The notes below the pieces were generated by a model. It was not told the DNA's origin, ran no database searches, and saw only the letters and a program-made list of their open reading frames with translations. Below, one piece after another: positions 18,748-28,456 of a stretch of DNA of 63,913 bases. A program made the position numbers and the translations under genes. The DNA comes from Gemmatimonadota bacterium (lineage in GTDB: Bacteria > Latescibacterota > UBA2968 > UBA8231), in contig VXML01000058.1 in assembly GCA_009841115.1 (NCBI GenBank), positions 282,744 through 346,656 on the forward strand, read 5' to 3'. Within the stretch, counting starts at the first letter, position 1; each line of letters begins with the position of its first letter.

Positions 18748-19965
18748 TTGGACTCAACATCCGCGACCACGGGCCAGGACGGCGGGCTGCTCAGCCGCGC
18801 CTTCCTGGCCCTTTGTTTGATTTACTTTTTCGAGAGCTTCCTCGTCGCCCCCTTCCAAGCGCTCTTCCCCGTCTATATCGAAGCCGACTTGGCGCGGCCT
18901 CCGTGGTTTACTGGGTACCTGCGCGGAATCATGCTGCTCTTAGGCGGCATATTTGCTGTGGTCGCCGGTCGGCTCTGCGACCGCTTTGGCCGCAAGACGA
19001 CCCTGATGATCGGCCTCGTCGGCAGCGCGCTCACCGGCTTGGTCTTTCGCACCGCAGACCCGTGGGGACTCTCGTGCCTGCTCTTGGCGATGGGCGCGGC
19101 CAGTGGCCCTTGGTCCACTGCCGGGCAGAGCATCCTCATCACCGCGGTCACTCCCGCGCGACTCGGTTTGGGTGGTGCCCTCTACTTTCTCAGCAACACG
19201 CTCGGCAACGCGCTCGGCAGCTTTTGTACCGGCTTGGTTAAAACCGCCTATTCCTTCGCCCAGATCGGCACTGTTATGAGCATCGGCATGGTCGCGGTAG
19301 TCGCCCTAGCGCTGGCGCTGTTGCCCGGCGACTCGCCTAGCCCGACCACTGCACAGACGGCGCGCCTCAATACGTGGACGGCCTACCGCCCGCTTTTGGG
19401 CCGCAGCAATGTGCACCTCCTGCTCAGCCTGCGCCTGACCATCACCACCTTCTGGGGCATGGCGACGCTGGCGCTGCCCCTGTTGATCTACCGAGTCGGC
19501 GAAAGCGAGGCCCTACCCGCGTTCTTTGCCTCCCTCTCGCTGGTGGCGGCGGCCTGTTGCCAGCTCAGCGTCGGCTATCTCAACGACCGCCTCGGCCGTA
19601 CGGCACCGCTCCTCGGCTCGGCGTCCTGCGTCTTCCTCAGCGCCTTGGGACTGGCCCTATGGCACGATTCCCTCGTCGGCCTGTTTGCGTGCGGCACCGC
19701 TCTCACGGCTACTGCTTGGGCCGTCTCGACGCTGATTCCTCGGCTCATCAACGACGTCGCCGCCCCCGAAGAAAAAAACCGCCTCGTCGGCTTGGGCCAC
19801 TTTGCTTGGAGTGGCTCGATGGTGGTCGGCAGCCTGCTCGGCGGCTATCTGATCGAGATCAATGCCGCCCTGCCCTTTTACCTCGGCACGGCCCTCACGG
19901 CGCTCGGCGCACTCGGTGCCTTTGGCCTCTGCCGCCGTCTGGACGGCGCAGGGGTTACGGTTTAG
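18748..19965 (+). CDS. Major facilitator superfamily transporter
   Basis: 405 residues with 12 predicted membrane helices. The MFS loop 2-3 motif is GRLCDRFGRKTTLMIG, with an echo in the second half at YLNDRLGRTAPLLG. The TTG at 18748, 3 bp after the upstream stop, is taken as the start; no later ATG precedes the first helix. Inner membrane; substrate unknown. The next gene is a second, different MFS protein 9 bp downstream. Confidence 0.88.
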   Translation: MDSTSATTGQDGGLLSRAFLALCLIYFFESFLVAPFQALFPVYIEADLARPPWFTGYLRGIMLLLGGIFAVVAGRLCDRFGRKTTLMIGLVGSALTGLVFRTADPWGLSCLLLAMGAASGPWSTAGQSILITAVTPARLGLGGALYFLSNTLGNALGSFCTGLVKTAYSFAQIGTVMSIGMVAVVALALALLPGDSPSPTTAQTARLNTWTAYRPLLGRSNVHLLLSLRLTITTFWGMATLALPLLIYRVGESEALPAFFASLSLVAAACCQLSVGYLNDRLGRTAPLLGSASCVFLSALGLALWHDSLVGLFACGTALTATAWAVSTLIPRLINDVAAPEEKNRLVGLGHFAWSGSMVVGSLLGGYLIEINAALPFYLGTALTALGALGAFGLCRRLDGAGVTV

Positions 19966-19974
19966 ACTAGGCGA

Positions 19975-21117
19975 ATGCAAAAACTCCGCTTGTTCGTCAT
20001 CACGATCTCGCATTTTTGCGTCGATAGCTACGCCACGATGTTGGCCCCGCTCCTGCCCCTGATCAAGGTCAACTTGGGGCTGAGCTTGGCGCAAGTTGGG
20101 TTTTTGGGTTCCATCGTTTCTATATGCAATATCAGCCAGCCCCTCATGGGCTTGTGGGCCGACCGCATGGCTTGGCGCTGGCTGATCGTCGGTGGCTTGG
20201 CCCTGGCGACCATCTTCTCCCCGCTTATGGGGCTGGCTCACAATTATCTGACCCTCGTCGGCATCCTGACGCTGGGTGGGCTCGGGGTCGCCGCCTTCCA
20301 TCCTCAAGTCTTTTCGCTGGCCGGCGAACTCAGCGGACCGCGTCGCTCCTTCGGCTTGGCGCTCTTCATCTTTGGCGGCACCTTGGGGCTGGGCCTGACG
20401 CCGCTGTGGGCACCTGCGTACACCAATTCCTTCGGGCTAGACTCCCTGCCCTACCTGTCCATTCCCGGCCTGTTGTTCCTTTTGCTCGTCTGGCGCGCGG
20501 TGCCGCTGGGCAACCCCAACTTCTCCCACGGCAGAAGCACGGCCCAGTGGCGCAGTCTCGGCGACCAAGCGGGTCCTCTCATGCTAATCACCGTGATCGT
20601 CGTTTTACGCTCGGTGTCGGGACTGGGTTTTGCCACGTTTTTGACGCTCATGGCCCAGGAGCGCGGCCTTGATCTTGTCGCTGGCGGCATCCCCTTGGGA
20701 ATCTACAATATCGCCGGCGTGGTCGGCGCGCTCATCGTTGGTTACTTAGCCGACCGCATCGATCCCAAACCGCTGGTCTGGGGATCGCTGCTGTGTTCGG
20801 TGCCGCCGCTCTACGCCTTTATCTACGTCGAGGGAACGCTGGCCAGCTATACCCTGCTCTTTTTGGGCGGTGGCCTGCTACTGTCTTCCAATTCGATTAT
20901 GGTCGCCATGGCTCAGGAGTTTTCGCCGGAAAATACGGGTTTGGTCTCCAGCCTGCCGCTAGGCTTTAGCTGGGGGGTGGCCAGCCTTGCGCTGCCGCTA
21001 ATCGGCCATTTTGGCGACCAGATCGGCGTGGCTGAGACCTTGAAATACCTAGCCCTGCTGCCGATATTGCCCGCTGGGCTGGCCTTCTTCCTACCCAATA
21101 AGGATACCGCACCATGA
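19975..21117 (+). CDS. MFS transporter, fosmidomycin-resistance-like
   Basis: 380 residues with about 12 membrane helices. The N-terminal helix FVITISHFCVDSYATMLAPLLPLI (acidic residue after HF) and GLWADRMAWRW resemble the Fsr group of efflux pumps; GGLGVAAFHPQVFSLAGEL is also typical of that group. Its stop overlaps the following PhyH gene as ATGA. Export or import of a small polar compound cannot be told apart from sequence. Confidence 0.88.
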   Translation: MQKLRLFVITISHFCVDSYATMLAPLLPLIKVNLGLSLAQVGFLGSIVSICNISQPLMGLWADRMAWRWLIVGGLALATIFSPLMGLAHNYLTLVGILTLGGLGVAAFHPQVFSLAGELSGPRRSFGLALFIFGGTLGLGLTPLWAPAYTNSFGLDSLPYLSIPGLLFLLLVWRAVPLGNPNFSHGRSTAQWRSLGDQAGPLMLITVIVVLRSVSGLGFATFLTLMAQERGLDLVAGGIPLGIYNIAGVVGALIVGYLADRIDPKPLVWGSLLCSVPPLYAFIYVEGTLASYTLLFLGGGLLLSSNSIMVAMAQEFSPENTGLVSSLPLGFSWGVASLALPLIGHFGDQIGVAETLKYLALLPILPAGLAFFLPNKDTAP

Positions 21118-21896
21118 GCTTGCTCATTTTAGACCCCGAGCAGAAGCAGTTCTTCGACGACAACGGCTATCTCTTGCTCAAAGGCTTCTATGGCCCGGCG
21201 GAGATGGAGCAGATGCGCTGCGAGTTTCAGCGCTTGGTGACCGAGATCGAAGACCGGCCCAAGAACGTCAAGTACTCCTTCATGGACGCGCCGGAAGGCT
21301 ACGCGCCCGACCCCTTCAACCCGCGCAACGTCGTCGGCATGATGGATCAGACGTTGGCTGGCGACTACTGGTTCGACCAGTTTACCGAGCCGCGCATTGT
21401 CTCGGTTATGGTCGATCTGTTAGGCCCTGACCTCGATTTTCACAACGGCAAGATCCGCAACAAACCCCCCGGCTTTGTCTGCACCCAAAGCTGGCACCAA
21501 GACTGGCCGTACGAGCGCCACACCGAGCCAGACTTGGCCGCGGCCATTACGTACCTCGACCCGAGTGGATTTGAAGCCGGGGCCACCGAGGTCCTGCCCG
21601 GCAGCCACCTCAAGGGCGAGTACCCCACGTTAGAAAACAGCCACACCATCCCCGACGAGCACATTCCCGCGGCCGAATGCCTCGTCTTAGAGGCCGAGCC
21701 GGGCGACGTGGCGATCATCCACGTCCTCGTCGTTCACCGCGCCGGCCACAACTATACCCCGCGCACCCGCCACGCCATCATCAATGAATACAAAACCGCG
21801 GCCACCATCGACCAATGGGGCAACTCCTGCGCCTTTGCCGGCTTGCCTCTGGCTCGCAATGGCCAGCTTTTGATGCCGCGCGTTTATCAGGGGTGA
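21114..21896 (+). CDS. Phytanoyl-CoA dioxygenase (PhyH) family protein
   Basis: 260 residues. Fe(II)/2-oxoglutarate dioxygenase fold. The metal facial triad is visible as HQDW (about residue 125) and a distal His in VHRAGHNYTPRTRHAI, with the 2-oxoglutarate Arg likely in TPRTRH. FFDDNGYLLLKGFYGPAEM is the usual PhyH N-terminus. Bacterial members hydroxylate diverse small molecules. Coupled to the upstream MFS gene by a 4-bp overlap. Confidence 0.92.
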   Translation: MSLLILDPEQKQFFDDNGYLLLKGFYGPAEMEQMRCEFQRLVTEIEDRPKNVKYSFMDAPEGYAPDPFNPRNVVGMMDQTLAGDYWFDQFTEPRIVSVMVDLLGPDLDFHNGKIRNKPPGFVCTQSWHQDWPYERHTEPDLAAAITYLDPSGFEAGATEVLPGSHLKGEYPTLENSHTIPDEHIPAAECLVLEAEPGDVAIIHVLVVHRAGHNYTPRTRHAIINEYKTAATIDQWGNSCAFAGLPLARNGQLLMPRVYQG

Positions 21897-21908
21897 GTGC
21901 GTCCTGTC

Positions 21909-23880
<1,972 letters not shown>

Positions 23881-23919
23881 TCACGGGCGGCCTCTTCAAC
23901 CAAACGGAAAGGAGGGGGA

Positions 23920-24912
23920 ATGGACAAAATTCGCGTGGGATTTATCGGCTGTGGTGGAAATGCCAGCGGGCACATCGGGCGAGTGCTCGACATCCCCGAG
24001 ACCGAAGTGGTGGCGTTGTGCGATGTGGATCAGGCCAGCCTGCAGCGAGCCAAAGAGCGCCACTTGCAGGCCGCAGAGTTGCCGGAGTTTACCCACTATC
24101 AAGAGATGCTGGAGCAAGTCGAACTGGACGCGGTAGAGATTTCCACGCCGCACACATTGCACTTTGAGCAGATTATGGCCGCGCTGGACAAAGGGCTGCA
24201 CGTGCTGACCGAAAAGCCGATGGTCTGTACTGTCGATCACGCGCGCCAAGTTATCGCCAAAGCCGAGGAGATGGGAAAGGTCCTGATGATCTCCTATCAG
24301 CGGCACTTGCAGGCGCAGTACCGCTATGTGCGCAATCAGATCGCGGCCGGGGAATTGGGGGACATTCAATTTATATCGGCGCTCCAAGACCAGAAGTGGT
24401 ATCAGGGGACGATTGGGCTGTGGCGGCAGCAAATGGCACTGTCGGGCGGGGGGCAGCTCAACGATTCGGGAAGCCACCTACTGGACATCGCGTTGTGGAT
24501 GACTGGGCTGGAGGTGGCAGAGGTGCAGGCCTACATGGAGTATTTCGACTCCGAGGTAGATATCAACTCGGCGCTGTCGCTGCGCTTTGGCAACGGCGCG
24601 CTGGGGACGATTGCAGTGGTGGGCAACTCGCCGTCCAGCGGAATTTGGGAGGACATCACCATCTGGGGGACCAAGGCCGCGGTCTATATGCGCCAGGGGG
24701 AGATCTTCTACAAGACGCAGCACAGCAACGAGGTGTACGAAGTAAATAACTTGCCCGGCTCGACGACGCCCGACCAGAATTTCATCGACGCGATTCTCGG
24801 CCGCGATCAGGTGCAGGTGCCTCCCGAATGCGGCCTGCGGGTCATTGAGTTGACCGAAGCGGCATGGGCCTCGGCCGCTAGCGGGCAGCCGGTGAAAGTA
24901 AAAAGCATTTGA
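23920..24912 (+). CDS. Gfo/Idh/MocA-family oxidoreductase
   Basis: 330 residues. N-terminal Rossmann domain (KIRVGFIGCGGNASGHIGRVL) and the family EKP motif in LTEKPMVCTVDHARQVI near residue 98. The C-terminal alpha/beta domain includes SGGGQLNDSGSHLLDIALWM, holding the conserved D-x-x-x-H. These enzymes oxidise sugars or inositols with NAD(P). AAAGGAGGGGG precedes the ATG. The stop codon overlaps the -35 box of the RNA promoter described at 24909. Confidence 0.93.
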   Translation: MDKIRVGFIGCGGNASGHIGRVLDIPETEVVALCDVDQASLQRAKERHLQAAELPEFTHYQEMLEQVELDAVEISTPHTLHFEQIMAALDKGLHVLTEKPMVCTVDHARQVIAKAEEMGKVLMISYQRHLQAQYRYVRNQIAAGELGDIQFISALQDQKWYQGTIGLWRQQMALSGGGQLNDSGSHLLDIALWMTGLEVAEVQAYMEYFDSEVDINSALSLRFGNGALGTIAVVGNSPSSGIWEDITIWGTKAAVYMRQGEIFYKTQHSNEVYEVNNLPGSTTPDQNFIDAILGRDQVQVPPECGLRVIELTEAAWASAASGQPVKVKSI

Positions 24913-24938
24913 CATAGTTCTGTGGCGTTTGGCATATT
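24909..24938 (+). promoter_or_regulatory. Promoter of the candidate structured RNA
   Basis: Perfect TTGACA (24909-24914), 18-bp spacer, CATATT (24933-24938). It lies at the very end of the Gfo/Idh gene. The expected start is near 24945. Confidence 0.6.
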
Positions 24939-25063
24939 AAACGCGAGTCGAGTTCGGGGGCCACAAACCCCTGTTGCCGCCACGCTGAGGCCCGAGGCTA
25001 CGCGAGCGGGCCAACCCGACTTTGCAACTGGCCGCAACGACGCGCAGAGTTGGAGTATGGATT

Positions 25064-25135
25064 ATGAGGCGCGCACAAGCGAAAGGAGGTGGTCCATTGA
25101 GTAGTAATCGTACCGCAGGGAGGTTGATCACTTGA
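25064..25135 (+). CDS. Possible 12- to 23-codon leader peptide inside the structured RNA
   Basis: A TTG at 25097 is preceded by GAAAGGAGGTGGTCC (25081-25095), which matches the complement of the 16S rRNA 3' end over about 14 of 15 positions. The frame reads (M)SSNRTAGRLIT and stops with TGA at 25133-25135, inside the first hairpin. An in-frame ATG at 25064 would extend it by 11 residues (MRRAQAKGGGP). The stop inside a switching hairpin is the geometry of attenuators, but the purine-rich site could instead be a ribosome-binding decoy. No homology is claimed. Confidence 0.35.
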   Translation: MRRAQAKGGGPLSSNRTAGRLIT

Positions 25136-25205
25136 TCAACTCCAGGTGATCAACTACCTGGTCAGAAGCACAGTCGCCTCGGCGACATAGCTTCTGAGAG
25201 TACAG

Positions 25206-25245
25206 CCGGGCGCACCCCACCTTAGTGGGTGCGCCCGGTTTTTTT
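25206..25245 (+). terminator. Rho-independent terminator of the structured RNA
   Basis: Perfect 12-bp stem CCGGGCGCACCC/GGGTGCGCCCGG (25206-25217 with 25227-25238), 9-nt loop, followed by seven T. Confidence 0.93.
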
Positions 25246-25262
25246 GTTCGCACGGATCTAGA

Positions 25263-25292
25263 TTGGTTCCCACGCGGTATTTTTGCCATATT
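25263..25292 (+). promoter_or_regulatory. Weak candidate promoter of the 25312 dehydrogenase gene
   Basis: TTGGTT (25263-25268), 18-bp spacer, CATATT (25287-25292). Same spacing and -10 as the RNA promoter upstream, placed after the terminator, so the dehydrogenase can be transcribed independently. Confidence 0.35.
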
Positions 25293-25311
25293 GTCCGCGA
25301 GGAGGCCGTCT

Positions 25312-26283
25312 ATGAAACGCATCGCCAAGCCCGCAGGGGCCTATAACATCGTAGTAGAAGAGGTCGAGACCCCGGCCATTACCCCGACCGAGATTTTGAT
25401 TCGCGCCGAATGTTCGCTGATAAGCCGAGGCTCGGAGATTTGGCGGCGCTACGTGCGCGAAGAGGCGATTGACCACCGCTCCATGGGCTACTCGCTGGTG
25501 GGCCGAGTCGCGGAGGTGGGCGCGGAGGTCGAAAAATTCAAAACCGGAGACTTGGTCGCGGCGCTCGCGCCGCACGCCGAATACGTGGCGGTCGAAGTCG
25601 GAGCCAGCCGGCACCAGCCTGCGGCCGTGCGCCTGCCCGCGGGCCTGTCGCCCGAGGCGGGCACCTTTTGGCCGCTGGGAACCAGTTCGGTCCTGTGGAT
25701 GTGGGAGACCGGGGCCGGCCCGGACGATGTCATGGTCATCCAAGGGCAGGGCTTAGTCGGCAGCGGTTGTATGCAGGCGGCCAAGGCACAGGGCGCGGGA
25801 CGCGTCATTGGGATTGATGCCTTGCCCTTGCGCTGTGAACTGGCGCGCGAGTTAGGGGCCGATGCGGTGATCGACGCCAGCGCTGGCGACTCTGTCGCAC
25901 AGGTCTTGGAGCTGACAGACGGGAAGGGTGCCGACATCGTGGTCGAAGCCGTGGGAGGGCGGGCTGGCGCACAGGCTTTTGCCGAGGCACAGGACATGCT
26001 CAAGAGCGGCGGTCTCTTGCAGGTGCTGGGCCTGTACGAGAACGAACCCCTGCCGCTCTACTCGGAAAAAATCATGGGCAAGCGCCTCATAGGCAGCTAC
26101 CTCGACGCCAGTCGGCGGCCCGAAGGATCGGCGCGTACGTTAGAGTTGCTGGCTACGGACCAAATCCAGTTCGCCAAGATGATCACCCACCGCTTCCCCT
26201 ACACCGAAGCGGCAGCGGCCTTCGATCTGCTCTACAATCGGTTGGGCGAGACGATGGCGGTATTGTTGACGTGGGACAACTAA
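25312..26283 (+). CDS. Medium-chain (zinc-type) dehydrogenase/reductase
   Basis: 323 residues from the ATG at 25312 (GAGGAGG about 6 nt upstream). N-terminal GroES-like fold with SLISRGSEIWRRY and MGYSLVGRVAEVGAEV, then a Rossmann domain VMVIQGQGLVGSGCMQAAKAQ and a cofactor acidic residue in VIGIDAL. The usual catalytic-zinc Cys/His set and the four-Cys structural zinc loop are not evident, so it may be a zinc-independent MDR. NAD(P)-dependent oxidation of a sugar or polyol is likely given the Gfo/Idh and isomerase neighbours. Followed 15 bp later by the beta-propeller gene. Confidence 0.88.
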   Translation: MKRIAKPAGAYNIVVEEVETPAITPTEILIRAECSLISRGSEIWRRYVREEAIDHRSMGYSLVGRVAEVGAEVEKFKTGDLVAALAPHAEYVAVEVGASRHQPAAVRLPAGLSPEAGTFWPLGTSSVLWMWETGAGPDDVMVIQGQGLVGSGCMQAAKAQGAGRVIGIDALPLRCELARELGADAVIDASAGDSVAQVLELTDGKGADIVVEAVGGRAGAQAFAEAQDMLKSGGLLQVLGLYENEPLPLYSEKIMGKRLIGSYLDASRRPEGSARTLELLATDQIQFAKMITHRFPYTEAAAAFDLLYNRLGETMAVLLTWDN

Positions 26284-26298
26284 AATCAGGAGACAACG

Positions 26299-27000
26299 AT
26301 GAGTAGGACCATAGAGAATCTCTTCCGCGCCCCCTATGGGGTGCCCAATGCGCTGCAAGTAGTAGAAGAAGGATTGTGGATTACCGACCAAATTACCGAC
26401 CGGGTGGCGCTGATCGAAATCGCCGAGCCGTCTGAATACGGCGTCACCCGCCTGATCCGCGATATTCCCAGCGAGTCGTCCAATACCAGCGGTATGGCTT
26501 GGGGAGGGGGTTCGCTGTGGCTGGCGGCCAACGGGGCGGGTACGCTCTGGCGGCCCGCACGGCCGACGGACGCCGAGCAAGGCGCGGGAGAAATTTTCGA
26601 GGTCGATCCGGACACTGGCGCGACCCGCAATCGCTATCCAGTGCCCGGCGGAGGTGGGGTGCACGGGATGGAGTACGATCCGTTTGAAGAAGGCCACGTG
26701 TGGATTACCACCCTCAAGAGCCAGACGCTGAGCAAAGTCAAGATCGCCGGCTGGTCGGTCGAGCACGTGCTAGATCTGCCCTACGGGCGCGCGCACGGCG
26801 TGGTGCGGGTCGCCGACGGTATCTGGGTGGTACATACGTCCGACCGCGCAATCGTCAAGCTCGATGTGGAGAGTGGGGCCGAGTTGGATCGAGTTATGGT
26901 GCCCGATAGCGATCCTCAGCCACATGGTCTGTCGATTTTTGGCGAGGATTTGATCTATTGCGACGCCACGTCTGGATGGGTCACTAAAATCAGCCTGTGA
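26299..27000 (+). CDS. Six-bladed beta-propeller/SMP-30-like protein
   Basis: 233 residues with four to five repeats of a blade pattern: GLWITDQITDRVALIEI, GSLWLAANGAGTLWR, GHVWITTLKSQTLSKVKI, GIWVVHTSDRAIVKLDV, DLIYCDATSGWVTKISL. This is a short propeller of the YncE/virginiamycin-lyase/SMP-30 type. No signal peptide, so cytoplasmic. It may be a lactonase-like partner of the adjacent sugar dehydrogenases; catalytic residues cannot be assigned by eye. AGGAG precedes the ATG. Confidence 0.75.
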   Translation: MSRTIENLFRAPYGVPNALQVVEEGLWITDQITDRVALIEIAEPSEYGVTRLIRDIPSESSNTSGMAWGGGSLWLAANGAGTLWRPARPTDAEQGAGEIFEVDPDTGATRNRYPVPGGGGVHGMEYDPFEEGHVWITTLKSQTLSKVKIAGWSVEHVLDLPYGRAHGVVRVADGIWVVHTSDRAIVKLDVESGAELDRVMVPDSDPQPHGLSIFGEDLIYCDATSGWVTKISL

Positions 27001-27010
27001 GGATGGTGTG

Positions 27011-27826
27011 ATGACGCGCATAGCAACGTCGTCTTGGAGCTTGCACCGGACGTTAGGGTCGTCGATGTACCAGTGGCCCGACCCCAAGAGCGAGCCGGTG
27101 CTGGAAGGGGCCGGGCCGGGCGATCTCACCTTGTTAGAGCTACCGGAGCAGCTTGCCGCACGCAACATCGGCCTGTTGGAGATTTGCCACTTCCACTTCC
27201 CGCGACTCGACGATGGCTATGTCAGCCAGTTGCGCCAGGCACTTGCCGACAGCGGCGTCGAGCTCTTTAGCGTGCTAATTGACGCTGGGGACATCGCACA
27301 TCCCGATGAGGCCCGACGTGTAAAAGAAGTGGCTTGGGTACGCGAGTGGATGGAGATTGCCGCCCGCTGTGGCGCGCAGTGCGTGCGGGTGATCGCTGGG
27401 GAAGCAAGCGATGGCGAAGCCGTGCAGGTCAGCGCGGCAAATTTGCGGGCACTCGCCAGCTTTGGTCGCACTTTGGGTATTGGGGTAATGACGGAGAATT
27501 TTCGGACGCTGGGTACGCGCGTTGAGTCGCTCAACGCGGTCCTCGACTTGTGCGACGGCGAGGTGGGGCTGTGCGCTGACTTCGGCAACTTCAAAGGACC
27601 GGACAAATACCGCGATCTGGCGGCGATTCTGCCTCGGGCGACTTCTGTACACGCCAAGGCCGATTTCTCCGCAGTGGGCCAGATGGACCGCGAGGATTTT
27701 GTGCACTGTCTCCGTTTGACCAATGATGCGGGGTTCGCTGGTCCGTACTCGTTGATTTTTTCCAGTCCAGGCGACGAGTGGGAGGGTATAGAAAAGACGA
27801 GGGAAGTGGTCGAGGAATGGCTGTGA
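27011..27826 (+). CDS. Sugar phosphate isomerase/epimerase-like TIM barrel (AP endonuclease 2 family)
   Basis: 271 residues from the ATG at 27011 (a GTG three bases earlier is in frame but less likely). TIM barrel of the xylose-isomerase-like superfamily: LLEICHFHFPRLDDGYVSQL, LFSVLIDAGDIAHPDEARR, GAQCVRVIAGEASDG, IGVMTENFRTLGTR (metal Glu), VGLCADFGNFKG (metal Asp), TSVHAKADFSAVGQM (His) and a final GPYSLIF. Likely acts on a keto-sugar or inositol derivative together with the Gfo/Idh and MDR enzymes. Its stop overlaps the EVE gene start as GTGA. Confidence 0.9.
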   Translation: MTRIATSSWSLHRTLGSSMYQWPDPKSEPVLEGAGPGDLTLLELPEQLAARNIGLLEICHFHFPRLDDGYVSQLRQALADSGVELFSVLIDAGDIAHPDEARRVKEVAWVREWMEIAARCGAQCVRVIAGEASDGEAVQVSAANLRALASFGRTLGIGVMTENFRTLGTRVESLNAVLDLCDGEVGLCADFGNFKGPDKYRDLAAILPRATSVHAKADFSAVGQMDREDFVHCLRLTNDAGFAGPYSLIFSSPGDEWEGIEKTREVVEEWL

Positions 27827-28311
27827 GCAAGCGAGAGAAAAAGTACTGGCTCGTCAAGTGCGAACTCGACGAGTGCTCCTTTGACGAACTGAAGACGCGT
27901 CCGCAAAGCACGGGCTACTGGCGGGGTGTGCGCAATTATCAAGCGCGCAATCTCATCCGCGACGACATGAAAAAGGGGGATCTGGCGTTCTTTTATCACT
28001 CCAATTGCGACAAGCCGGGGATCGCTGGAATCGCGACGATTACAAGAGCGGGGTACCCCGATCCAAGCCAGTTCGATGATAAGCACCACTACTACGACGA
28101 AAAATCCACTGAGGATGAGCCGCGCTGGTTTTCCTTCGACGTGGAGTGGAAACGCAAATTCAAACGGTTTGTTCACCTCGCAGACCTCAAGGCCAACGAT
28201 AAGCTCGCCGACATGCGGGTGGTGCAGCGGGGTCAGCGGCTCTCGATCCAGCCGGTCGCCGCGCAGGAGTGGAAGGAAGTTTGCAAGATGGGAGGCGTCA
28301 GTTCGGCGTGA
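27823..28311 (+). CDS. EVE-domain protein
   Basis: 162 residues from the GTG at 27823, which overlaps the previous stop and has GAGGA 7 nt upstream; an ATG at 27817 is too close to that site. The sequence has the EVE signature: KYWLVKCELDECSFDELK, YWRGVRNYQARNLIRDDMKKGDLAFFYHSNC, GIAGIATITRAGYPDPSQF. EVE domains belong to the PUA fold and bind modified bases in DNA or RNA. Function in bacteria is mostly unknown. It is the last gene before the truncated hydrolase copy that marks the island boundary. Confidence 0.92.
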   Translation: MSKREKKYWLVKCELDECSFDELKTRPQSTGYWRGVRNYQARNLIRDDMKKGDLAFFYHSNCDKPGIAGIATITRAGYPDPSQFDDKHHYYDEKSTEDEPRWFSFDVEWKRKFKRFVHLADLKANDKLADMRVVQRGQRLSIQPVAAQEWKEVCKMGGVSSA

Positions 28312-28317
28312 TGCTTT

Positions 28318-28437
28318 ATGGCTGATTTGCCCCTAATCGTCCTAATCGGCGACTCGATTTGCATGGGTTATCAGGATCATGTCGTTAGCCAGTTGGCGGG
28401 CCGAGCCGAGGTTTGGGCACCCGAGGAAAAGGTTTAA
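28318..28437 (+). pseudogene. Truncated 5' copy of the SGNH hydrolase gene at 34417
   Basis: A 39-codon frame (MADLPLIVLIGDSI...) matches the first 38 codons of the complete gene at 34417 with about 13 differences in 113 bases, then diverges within an A-rich run near 28431 and stops. It keeps the GDS nucleophile block but nothing else, so it is not functional. It begins 6 bp after the EVE gene, probably the original position of the hydrolase gene. Confidence 0.9.
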
Positions 28438-28456
28438 AACAAAAGAAAGACGCACC

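Larger units (their letters stand above)
24945..25245 (+). ncRNA. Candidate structured RNA of about 300 nt with internal short reading frame
   Basis: The 399-bp gap between the Gfo/Idh gene and the next dehydrogenase holds no long gene but is highly structured at its 3' end: hairpin 25123-25140, hairpin 25142-25161, a two-part hairpin 25162-25197 (TCAGAAGC/GCTTCTGA outer, GTCGC/GCGAC inner), then a strong terminator. The 8-mer GTTGATCA at 25123 can pair either with TGATCAAC at 25133 or with the same octamer at 25147, so two folds compete. A near-consensus promoter stands upstream. It matches no RNA class I recognise (not tmRNA, RNase P, SRP or 6S). Confidence 0.55.

Noticed and set aside
24922..25104. 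60-codon frame as a protein gene in the structured-RNA region
   Set aside because: No ribosome site at its start, and its end is out of frame with the strongly marked TTG/ATG frame; the region is better explained as RNA.
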